The notes under the pieces are model-generated. The model made no database searches. It was given only the letters and a program-made list of their open reading frames with translations, and had not been told where the DNA came from. A stretch of 6,019 nt of DNA from JBAZOJ01 sp041648755 (lineage in GTDB: Bacteria; Planctomycetota; B143-G9): assembly GCA_041648755.1 (NCBI GenBank), contig JBAZOJ010000222.1, positions 1 to 6,019 on the forward strand, read 5' to 3'. Position 1 is the stretch's first letter; each line of letters begins with the position of its first letter. Position numbers and translations under genes: made by a program. Below, in pieces: positions 1 to 5,358 of the stretch.

Positions 1-10
1 CAATGTTCAC
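1..10 (-). CDS. Probable 5' end of the next leftward gene (cut by window edge)
   Basis: Only the first three codons and one base are visible: a GTG at 10-8 followed by AAC ATT. The reason to call it is the ribosome binding site AAAGGAGG at 24-17, six bases before this GTG, the best Shine-Dalgarno match in the left region. An in-frame ATG at 40-38 (reading MNVLTERRQP into the GTG) is an alternative start, but nothing like a ribosome binding site precedes it. The frame is open to the window edge. All confident genes here run the same way, and a promoter-like pair lies just upstream at 57-85. The product cannot be named. Confidence 0.35.
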
Positions 11-16
11 TGGCTG

Positions 17-24
17 CCTCCTTT
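17..24 (-). promoter_or_regulatory. Strong Shine-Dalgarno site for the left-edge gene
   Basis: The minus strand reads AAAGGAGG, followed by six bases (CAGCCA) and then GTG. Match and spacing are optimal for a bacterial ribosome binding site, and this is what favours the GTG at 10 over the in-frame ATG at 40. Confidence 0.45.
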
Positions 25-56
25 CCGTGAGGACGTTCATGGTTAGTACACACACC

Positions 57-85
57 ATTCTACCCCGGCGGGGGCAGCCTTTCAT
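57..85 (-). promoter_or_regulatory. Possible sigma70-type promoter for the left-edge gene
   Basis: On the minus strand ATGAAA (85-80, 4/6 match to the -35 consensus) is followed after exactly 17 bases by TAGAAT (62-57, 5/6 match to the -10 consensus). Transcription would start near position 50 and give a leader of about 40 nt before the GTG at 10. Position and spacing fit the proposed gene, but the -35 is mediocre and the spacer is a GC-rich run with a small CCCC-GCC-GGGG hairpin, so this is tentative. Confidence 0.3.
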
Positions 86-309
86 CACATTACAGTTGAA
101 GCCCGTGCGGACAAGACAAACACGAAGCGGGACGCGGCGAGCATTAGGCCGTAGACGTTATGCCCAGCATGTCCTCTGAAGGGGTGCGAGAAATGCACAC
201 CCTCCTTCGCCGCGCCTCCGGAGGGCAAGATGAGCACTGAGGAATGAACAATGAGGAATAAGAGAGGAGACGGGCGAGAGACGAAGGCCAGCAGCCCGGG
301 CGAACACAT
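85..309 (-). CDS. Doubtful small ORF, 74 aa, no recognised family
   Basis: An ATG at 309 is preceded by AGGAGG (324-319) with 9-base spacing, and 74 codons follow to a TGA at 85. The frame stays open upstream to a TTG at 399, but the ATG with its Shine-Dalgarno site is the better start. The product would have a hydrophobic stretch at about residues 6-28 and a less ordered, Arg/Ser-containing C-terminal half. I recognise no family. Against a real gene: the start codon sits in the loop of a perfect hairpin, about two thirds of third positions are G/C (not decisive), part of the sequence (about 230-265) is low-complexity, and the -35 of a possible promoter overlaps the stop. It would be transcribed from the promoter at 483-512 behind a leader of about 165 nt. 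Probably not a gene, but it is the only ORF here with start signals. Confidence 0.18.
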   Translation of the reverse strand: MCSPGLLAFVSRPSPLLFLIVHSSVLILPSGGAAKEGVHFSHPFRGHAGHNVYGLMLAASRFVFVLSARASTVM

Positions 310-476
310 GGGTATCGCCCTCCTCACCCGATAGACGGGCGGATCCTCCTGAGGCGGACCTCGTTGGAGTCGGTCGCGGTGAACGCGACTACACAGCAAC
401 GGCCTTGCAGGCCGATGCCGCGCGGGTGCGCGGCGCTCCCGGGGGTATGGCGTTCCGATAGCTATAGGTTTTCTCT
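298..476 (-). ncRNA. Candidate structured RNA or long structured leader (unrecognised)
   Basis: Downstream of the promoter at 483-512 the expected transcript contains six successive perfect stems: 428-434/417-423 (7 bp, 4-nt loop), 409-414/400-405 (6 bp, 3-nt loop), 384-389/373-378 (6 bp, 5-nt loop), 359-362/351-354 (4 bp), 336-339/327-330 (4 bp, 5-nt loop) and 315-320/298-303 (6 bp, 11-nt loop). Six stems in about 137 nt is more than expected by chance, although high GC makes chance stems easier. An 8-bp palindrome ATAGCTAT (458-465) lies near the expected RNA start and could be an operator. I could not match it to tmRNA, RNase P, SRP RNA, 6S RNA or a known riboswitch. It could be a free small RNA, a leader for the ORF at 85-309, or degraded sequence. 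The 3' end is not defined: no intrinsic terminator is visible. Confidence 0.28.
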
Positions 477-482
477 GAACCC

Positions 483-512
483 ATTATGGCCTCTCCTGAG
501 CATCAGTGTCAA
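483..512 (-). promoter_or_regulatory. Near-consensus sigma70-type promoter
   Basis: The minus strand shows a perfect TTGACA (512-507), 18 bases, then CATAAT (488-483, 5/6 match to TATAAT). The expected start of transcription is near 476. It faces left, away from the flavoprotein gene and into the hairpin-rich stretch, so it drives whatever lies in 1-476. An 18-base spacer is slightly longer than the ideal 17. An ATG at 484-482 overlaps the -10 and could not be in the transcript. Confidence 0.5.
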
Positions 513-600
513 GTTCCGGTTCCCTTCGCGCACTTGATGTCCTGGCTGCTGGTCTCTCTTGCTTCTACGAAATGGTCACGCAAACAAATTCTTGCTTCTT

Positions 601-691
601 ACTTCGCGGCTTCGCGTGATACCCTCTTTGCCTTGTCCGCCCTCCGCGTCTCCGCGCCTCCGCGTGAGAAGGCTGCTTTCATCTCATCATT
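601..691. repeat. 91-bp direct repeat, copy 1
   Basis: Identical over all 91 bases to 778-868 (offset 177 bp). Inside are two tandem 8-mers CTTCGCGN (602-617), a 24-bp spacer (618-641), then three tandem 8-mers CTCCGCGN (642-665), followed by a unique tail ending in TCTCATCATT. Read on the minus strand the unit would encode a basic, Arg/Lys-rich peptide containing GGAETRR. From memory, such 'GAETRR' peptides are common spurious predictions from intergenic repeats in environmental bacterial genomes, so I regard this as a noncoding dispersed element. The flanks differ from those of copy 2. Confidence 0.9.
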
Positions 692-777
692 CATCATTCT
701 GCGTTTTCCTTCGCGGGCTTCACAGCTTGCGCGTCAGACCGGCCTCGTCTTCTTCTATTGGCTTCTCTTCCTTCGCG

Positions 778-868
778 ACTTCGCGGCTTCGCGTGATACC
801 CTCTTTGCCTTGTCCGCCCTCCGCGTCTCCGCGCCTCCGCGTGAGAAGGCTGCTTTCATCTCATCATT
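778..868. repeat. 91-bp direct repeat, copy 2
   Basis: Perfect copy of 601-691. Here the leading array has a third 8-mer just outside the identical block (CTTCGCGA at 771-778, then CTTCGCGG and CTTCGCGT to 794), a 24-bp spacer (795-818), and three CTCCGCGN units (819-842). The edge at 868 lies 3 bp beyond the stop codon of the flavoprotein gene, whose TGA (873-871) is followed directly by an in-frame TAA (870-868). The 86 bp between the copies (692-777) contains one more TTCGCGGG-like unit near 709 and no gene. Confidence 0.9.
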
Positions 869-870
869 TA

Positions 871-2115
871 TCAATGCTCTTCCCGCTTCCCGGCTGAACC
901 TGCCGCGCTTGCTCCCGCGAGCCACCCCGACGAAAACGCCCACTGCAGGTTGAATCCGCCGCAGGGGCCGTCCAGGTCCAGCACTTCCCCACAGAAGTAG
1001 AGCCCCTTGACCAATCTGCTTTCCATCGTGCGTGGATTCACTTCCTTCAGCAGCACTCCACCCTTGGTTGCCATTGACTTGTCGTAACCTTCTGTGCTCT
1101 TAACTGTTACGGCGCAACTCTTCACGTTTTTGACCAGGGCTCGCGCTGACTCGGCAGTCAGTTCCGCCGCCTTGGTTTCCCCTGCCCCGCCCGCCAGGAC
1201 GCAGATCTCTCTTGCGATGGAAGCTGGCAGAAATCGGTCAACTAAGTTCACCGTCTTCATCCGACCGGAGTTCACCCGCCAGTCGGCGATACGGGCCGAC
1301 CATTCCGCCTCGGAAATGTCCGGGTCCAAGTCAAGGATCAGGGTGGCTTTTTTGTCCCGCGCCAGCCGCTTTGCGACTTCACCGGATATGTTCAACACCG
1401 CAGGCCCGGAGATTCCCCTATGCGTGAACAGGATCTCACCCTCTTCGCGGACAATGGGCTTTTCGCTTGTGGATACCACGCCGCGTACAGCCACTCCCGC
1501 GCACCTGCGCGGCCATTCATCTTCCAGAACCAGCGGAACAAGTGAGGGATGGATATCGGTTACCGTGTGCCCCGCGCCGCGCGCAATGTCAAATCCTGAG
1601 CCATTGGAGCCCAGATCGGGCCAGCTTCTGCCGCCCGTGGCAAGGATGACAGCCGATGCACGGTACTCCCTGCCCCCGACAATGGCACCCGCAACCGCGC
1701 CATCCGACAGGGCCAGACCCTCGACGCACGCTCCGCATTCGACCACCGCCAATCCATCGGCCTGCCTTAGAAGCGCGCGCAGCACATCGGCAGCGGATTC
1801 ACTCCGCGGGAAGTAGTGGAACCCGTCCTGCGCGTGCAGGGGAACGCCTGCAATTGCCAGCAGTTCGCGCAGAGCGTCGGGCGAGAGCGCGGAAAGAGCG
1901 TCGCGCATGAAGGCGCCATTACGACCGAACCGCGCAGCCAGCCGGTCGGGTGGCAGCACGTTCGTCACGTTGCACCGCCCTCCACCAGTGGCAAGCAGTT
2001 TGCAGCCGGGCCGCGCCATGCGATCGAGCACGCGCGAACGCACACCGCATCGGGCTGCCGAGGCTGCAGCCATAAGGCCCGACGCGCCAGCACCGATAAT
2101 GAGAATTTCTGTCAT
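871..2115 (-). CDS. HI0933/YhiN-family NAD(P)/FAD-dependent oxidoreductase
   Basis: A two-dinucleotide-fold flavoprotein of the HI0933/YhiN family, cytoplasmic, substrate unknown. Members bind FAD; BaiN of bile-acid-transforming clostridia belongs to the family, but that role should not be carried over. Numbered from the ATG at 2115 (414 aa, normal family length): GAGASG dinucleotide-binding loop at 8-13, the family signature ATGGGRCNVTN at 42-52, ATGG at 159-162, the THRGISGPAVL signature at 231-241, ATKGGV at 349-354, and the C-terminal FAD-binding segment at 371-397 with CGEVLDLDG and GGFNLQWA. It looks intact. An in-frame TTG at 2130 would add five residues; the ATG is chosen because the conserved Rossmann strand begins right after it. 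Neither start has a good Shine-Dalgarno site. It follows the S41 gene but is separated from it by an intrinsic terminator. There is no visible terminator of its own; the repeats begin at its stop codon. Confidence 0.93.
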   Translation of the reverse strand: MTEILIIGAGASGLMAAASAARCGVRSRVLDRMARPGCKLLATGGGRCNVTNVLPPDRLAARFGRNGAFMRDALSALSPDALRELLAIAGVPLHAQDGFHYFPRSESAADVLRALLRQADGLAVVECGACVEGLALSDGAVAGAIVGGREYRASAVILATGGRSWPDLGSNGSGFDIARGAGHTVTDIHPSLVPLVLEDEWPRRCAGVAVRGVVSTSEKPIVREEGEILFTHRGISGPAVLNISGEVAKRLARDKKATLILDLDPDISEAEWSARIADWRVNSGRMKTVNLVDRFLPASIAREICVLAGGAGETKAAELTAESARALVKNVKSCAVTVKSTEGYDKSMATKGGVLLKEVNPRTMESRLVKGLYFCGEVLDLDGPCGGFNLQWAFSSGWLAGASAAGSAGKREEH

Positions 2116-2150
2116 TTCTGTCTGGTTCAATGCAACTGCACCGCTTGCTT

Positions 2151-2175
2151 AAAAAGGGGGCGCATTCGCGCCCCC
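2151..2175 (-). terminator. Intrinsic (rho-independent) terminator after the S41 gene
   Basis: On the minus strand a perfect 8-bp stem GGGGGCGC/GCGCCCCC (2175-2168 with 2163-2156) with a 4-nt GAAT loop is followed at once by five Ts (2155-2151). It lies 26 bp past the TAA of the S41 gene and upstream of the flavoprotein start. It should end the glycosyltransferase-NIF3-S41 transcript. Confidence 0.9.
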
Positions 2176-2200
2176 TGTCGTTTGAGTGTAAGAATATCCG

Positions 2201-4372
2201 TTACTTGGCCGGATCAGGAGCCGGAGTCTCCTTGTCGTTCTTCCCGCGAATCGCGTCCAGCCTGGCGGCCTCGGCCTCAGCTAAGGCGCGACGCTTGCTC
2301 TCAAGGAGCACGAACGGCGCAACATCTTCAAGGGCTGCCGGGTCTTTCCCGCTCTTGCGCAGAACCGTGAGCAGTCCTTCCTGAAGCTGGGTATCGTTGC
2401 CGATGGCACAGGCAAATTCCTTCCCCTTCTCATCCTGCACGCTCTTGCGCAGTTCCTCAGACAGAATCAGTCGCAGGTTTTCCCGGTCAAGAACGGTCTT
2501 GATCGAGGCCGCCCACTCGTCAAAACCCGGATAACGCGACGGGTCGCCGTAGTCATTGTCCGCGAGGGCATACGCAAGCTTCTTATCGGCCATCAGCTTG
2601 TCCATAAAGGCCTTGAGCGTGCCATCCTCGCGCAACCGGCCCGCTTCGTCAAAGACCCATCCGGGGACATCGGGCATCTCGACCTTGACATGGGGGTCGA
2701 TGCCGACATCGTGGATGCACTCGCCCTTGGGCAGATAGTACTTGGCTATGGTCAGCTTGACCTGGCAGGTGAGAAATGAGTTGTTCACCCAGAATACAAG
2801 CTGGACAGAGCCCTTGCCATACGTTTTCACGCCAACCAGAGTCGCCCGGTCGTAATCCTTCAGGGAGCCGGAAACGATTTCCGACGCCGAGGCAGAGAAC
2901 TCGTTCACAAGGACAACAAGCGGCCAGTTGTACTTGGTGCCCTTGCGTGAGAAGTGATTCTGGCGGGGCCAAAGGTCAGGGCGCCCTTCTTCATATACCA
3001 CCATCTTGCTGTCTTCGATGAACATCGAGACGATGTCAACGGCTGTCTGCAAGCCGCCGCCCGGATTGCCACGCAGGTCGAACACAAGGCCGTCCGGCTT
3101 CCATTCGTTGACTTCCTTCAGGGCGCCAGCCATCTGGTCGCGCGCTTTCTCGCTGAACGAGTCGAGACGAACATAGGCGATATTACCGGGCAGCTTGGCG
3201 GTGTGGATATTGGGGACATCGATCTGACCGCGCGTGATCTCGAACTCGCGGGGCTTGCTCCAGCCCTTTCTGAAGATCATGACCTTGACCTTTGTGCCTG
3301 CGGGGCCTTTCAGCACTCTGACCAGGTCATCCACATCCTTGCTGACCATCTCGACGCCGCCGACCTCGATGATCTTGTCGCCGCTGCGCAGGCCAGCCTT
3401 GTAGGCGGGGCCGTTGTAGAAGGGCCGGGTGATGACAAACGCGTTGTCCTGGTAGGCGACGTACGCCCCGATGCCGCCGTATTCGCCGGTCCGGCTTTCA
3501 CTCCAACTCTTCACCGCGTCAGGATCGAAGAACGATGAATGCTTGTCCAGACCAGCGCACAGGCCTTTGCAGGCTTCAATCGACAGGCGCACATAGTCGA
3601 GCTTCGACAGGTCCACATGGAACAATTGAGCCCTGCGTACCACCTCGTCATAGATCGGGTGACCAAGCAGGACAGAACGGGCTCGCGAACCGACCTGGGT
3701 GGGGTCATTTGCGACGCGCCTGATGATAGCGACAACGGAGGGCTCCTGGATTCCCATTTCGCCCAGCGTGACGGCCGCTTCGCTACGGACATCCTCCGGG
3801 TCCTTATCGGTCATGAACCCGAGGAGGGCATCCCGAATCGAACGTGGGTACTTCTTGTCTTCCTGCGCGATCATTTCGGCCGCGCCGGGGATGAACATCA
3901 GGAGCATCCATCCCGCCCTGATAATGCGGATCTGGGTGACCGTATCGAGGTCCTCGTCGCGGCTGAACAACTGCAGGGCCTGAAAGACCTTGCCAGCCGA
4001 CGTAAAGGGAACAGCGTATGAGATGAGATCGAGTACCTCTGCCTTGGCCTTTGCATCGGGGCCATAGAGCACGCGACGGAAATAGACGTCGAAATCGTCA
4101 ACCATTTCCTTGGGCAGCAGCACGCTCAGCAGCGCGACCATGTTGGCCGGAGGCGCGTCAGCGGGCAGGTTCTTGAGCGCCGCGGCAATATCGACATTGG
4201 GGCATTCAGCCAGTTGGTGGGCAATGGTCCACCGGGTGTCCACATCGGCCTTGACCAACTGGGCGATGAGTTCAGCCGCATCGGGCTTTTTCACATCCTC
4301 AGCGAACGAGAGGGAAGAGAATATCAGAAGCACTGCAAACAGTGCCACTATGTTCCGGCGATAGGCGTTCAT
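2201..4372 (-). CDS. Secreted S41 carboxyl-terminal processing peptidase with HEAT-like and PDZ domains
   Basis: A 723-aa exported serine protease of the CtpA/Prc type (S41A), expected to trim or degrade periplasmic or envelope proteins from their C termini. Residues 1-24 form a signal peptide (basic start, hydrophobic core, likely cut after SLSFA). Residues about 30-235 are helical and HEAT-like (clearest at 178-235). Residues about 240-290 are the usual pre-PDZ helices with LDKHSSFFDP. The PDZ domain spans about 299-380 (GLRSGDKI at 327-334). The catalytic domain follows at about 395-565: DLRGNPGGG at 432-440, nucleophile Ser495 in SASASE, Lys520 in YGKGS and Gln524, with the 25-residue Ser-Lys spacing of Prc and CtpA. 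The C terminus is a charged, Ala/Glu-rich tail. It is longer than simple Ctps (about 400-550 aa) because of the HEAT-like part and the tail. The start has GGAG five bases upstream and lies 20 bp after the NIF3-like gene, so it is the third gene of the operon. Confidence 0.95.
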   Translation of the reverse strand: MNAYRRNIVALFAVLLIFSSLSFAEDVKKPDAAELIAQLVKADVDTRWTIAHQLAECPNVDIAAALKNLPADAPPANMVALLSVLLPKEMVDDFDVYFRRVLYGPDAKAKAEVLDLISYAVPFTSAGKVFQALQLFSRDEDLDTVTQIRIIRAGWMLLMFIPGAAEMIAQEDKKYPRSIRDALLGFMTDKDPEDVRSEAAVTLGEMGIQEPSVVAIIRRVANDPTQVGSRARSVLLGHPIYDEVVRRAQLFHVDLSKLDYVRLSIEACKGLCAGLDKHSSFFDPDAVKSWSESRTGEYGGIGAYVAYQDNAFVITRPFYNGPAYKAGLRSGDKIIEVGGVEMVSKDVDDLVRVLKGPAGTKVKVMIFRKGWSKPREFEITRGQIDVPNIHTAKLPGNIAYVRLDSFSEKARDQMAGALKEVNEWKPDGLVFDLRGNPGGGLQTAVDIVSMFIEDSKMVVYEEGRPDLWPRQNHFSRKGTKYNWPLVVLVNEFSASASEIVSGSLKDYDRATLVGVKTYGKGSVQLVFWVNNSFLTCQVKLTIAKYYLPKGECIHDVGIDPHVKVEMPDVPGWVFDEAGRLREDGTLKAFMDKLMADKKLAYALADNDYGDPSRYPGFDEWAASIKTVLDRENLRLILSEELRKSVQDEKGKEFACAIGNDTQLQEGLLTVLRKSGKDPAALEDVAPFVLLESKRRALAEAEAARLDAIRGKNDKETPAPDPAK

Positions 4373-4392
4373 TGTCGCTCCGATCTGGTGGT

Positions 4393-5358
4393 TTACTTTC
4401 CGGTCCGTCTGTCCACGTAAATATACCCGGACATCGGCACAATTTCTACTTCGCCTGCGGGATCCGTTTCGCCAAGAAGGATGTTCATCCCTATCGAGTC
4501 GCTGGCCATGTGGCCCGCAATCAGGATATTGATGTTGTTCTTTTCGGCCTCTTTGCGGGCATCATCGCGCAGGTGCATGCACACGACTGTTCCGATTCCG
4601 GCACGGGCGAACTCGCCAAACTGTTCAACAGGGCCCTGAGTTCCGCCCGCCATTTTGACGACGATCCGGCCGCATTGATTCTTTTCGCTTCCGGCAAAAA
4701 GGCGCATTGCCTCGCCCCTGCTGCGAGCATCCGCATACTCGGGGTACTCGTCAGTAAGAAGTTCCATTGCATCTTTCAGCGTGCGCGGCTTGGCCTTGTC
4801 AATTGTGCCCTGCACATGAGACTGCACGCATACATCGGCGGGTGAATGGAGCGACAGCAGCGGCATCCCGATCATCTCCGCAGCTTTCGCGAGCCTCCTG
4901 GAATTCACGGCGAACAGTCCGCGTGAGACTTCGGCCACTCTCGGCTTCATCAGGGCCTCCGCCTGATTGATGGGTACGCCCCAAGAGGCAAACATATCCA
5001 CCTGGGCTTCGAGCGCGTGGTGGAAGGCCATCTGGTTACCGGCGGGATGGTGGCTCATAACGGCGTTGAATCCGCCGCCCTGCTTGTTCAACTCGTGAAT
5101 GAGGAGCAGATCCGACACGTCAATGTCGATGCCTACTGCCACCTTCTTGAGTTCAGGATCCGAGCCCTGGAAGAACACCCTCGCGTCAACGTAAGGATTC
5201 CACAGGCGCTCTACATCGAACCAGCGCTTCTCGCGCTCGCCAAGGGCCGAATAGTCCTTGTTCATTTGCTCCAGTTCGCGCTTTATTCCAGCCTCGGTCC
5301 GAGGATCGTACTTCCCGCCGACCTTGATCGCTTTCTTAAAGTACTTGCTCAGTTTCAT
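4393..5358 (-). CDS. NIF3-like (DUF34) dinuclear-metal-centre protein
   Basis: A 321-aa cytoplasmic protein of the NIF3/YbgI family, usually toroidal hexamers with two metal ions per subunit and no settled reaction (the 'GTP cyclohydrolase type 2' label is doubtful). The family pattern is visible: AVGIDID with Asp78/Asp80, SHHPAG with His103-His104, LLSLHSPAD with His171, then C-terminal CMHLRDDA with His262 and AGHMASD with His283. Asp287 stands where most members have Glu in the GHxxTE motif. An N-terminal extension of about 70 residues (charged, starting MKLSKYFKKA) precedes the core; the common members start almost directly with the core. The start ATG has AAGGAG at 5372-5367 with 8-base spacing and overlaps the stop of the glycosyltransferase gene (ATGA), which suggests translational coupling. 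Metal sites are assigned by motif position only. Confidence 0.85.
   Translation of the reverse strand: MKLSKYFKKAIKVGGKYDPRTEAGIKRELEQMNKDYSALGEREKRWFDVERLWNPYVDARVFFQGSDPELKKVAVGIDIDVSDLLLIHELNKQGGGFNAVMSHHPAGNQMAFHHALEAQVDMFASWGVPINQAEALMKPRVAEVSRGLFAVNSRRLAKAAEMIGMPLLSLHSPADVCVQSHVQGTIDKAKPRTLKDAMELLTDEYPEYADARSRGEAMRLFAGSEKNQCGRIVVKMAGGTQGPVEQFGEFARAGIGTVVCMHLRDDARKEAEKNNINILIAGHMASDSIGMNILLGETDPAGEVEIVPMSGYIYVDRRTGK

Noticed and set aside
1..40. SRP RNA apical region, because the minus strand reads CGGAAAGGAGGCAGCC
   Set aside because: The bases around it cannot form the required GGAA-capped stem with the asymmetric loop. A ribosome binding site before GTG explains the sequence better.
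2..46. C-terminal tail of a rightward gene (frame 2, ending HWLPPFREDVHG then TAG)
   Set aside because: Only 14 codons are visible, and all confident genes point left. The strong minus-strand Shine-Dalgarno site in the same bases is a better reading.
290..330. Fluoride riboswitch, because of GGGCGAT...TTCGCCC on the minus strand
   Set aside because: Only the first stem resembles the consensus. The downstream CUGAUG...CUAC part and the pseudoknot partner are missing.
389..484. 31-codon minus-strand ORF with an AGGAG upstream, a possible leader peptide
   Set aside because: Its ATG overlaps the -10 hexamer of the promoter at 483-512, so the codon would lie upstream of the transcript start. The peptide has no recognisable character.
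601..868. CRISPR array
   Set aside because: There are only two repeat copies, each 91 bp long, with an 86-bp gap and no further units. The internal 8-mers are too short and contiguous, and there are no cas genes.
486..953. Plus-strand open frame of 155 codons across the repeats
   Set aside because: It is built from the two 91-bp repeats (its peptide repeats itself), overlaps the 3' end of the flavoprotein gene in antisense, and has no family resemblance. The overlapping frames at 559-897 (+) and 755-943 (-) fall for the same reason.
2116..2130. TTG start at 2130 for the flavoprotein, adding five residues
   Set aside because: TTG is a rarer start, has no better ribosome binding site, and the added residues precede the conserved first strand that normally begins the protein.
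1094..4021. Long plus-strand open frames opposite the flavoprotein and S41 genes (for example 1094-1816, 1816-2370, 2954-3538 and 3539-4021)
   Set aside because: They are antisense shadows of strongly supported genes in GC-rich sequence; their products are low-complexity or Arg/Ser/Pro-rich and match no family I know.
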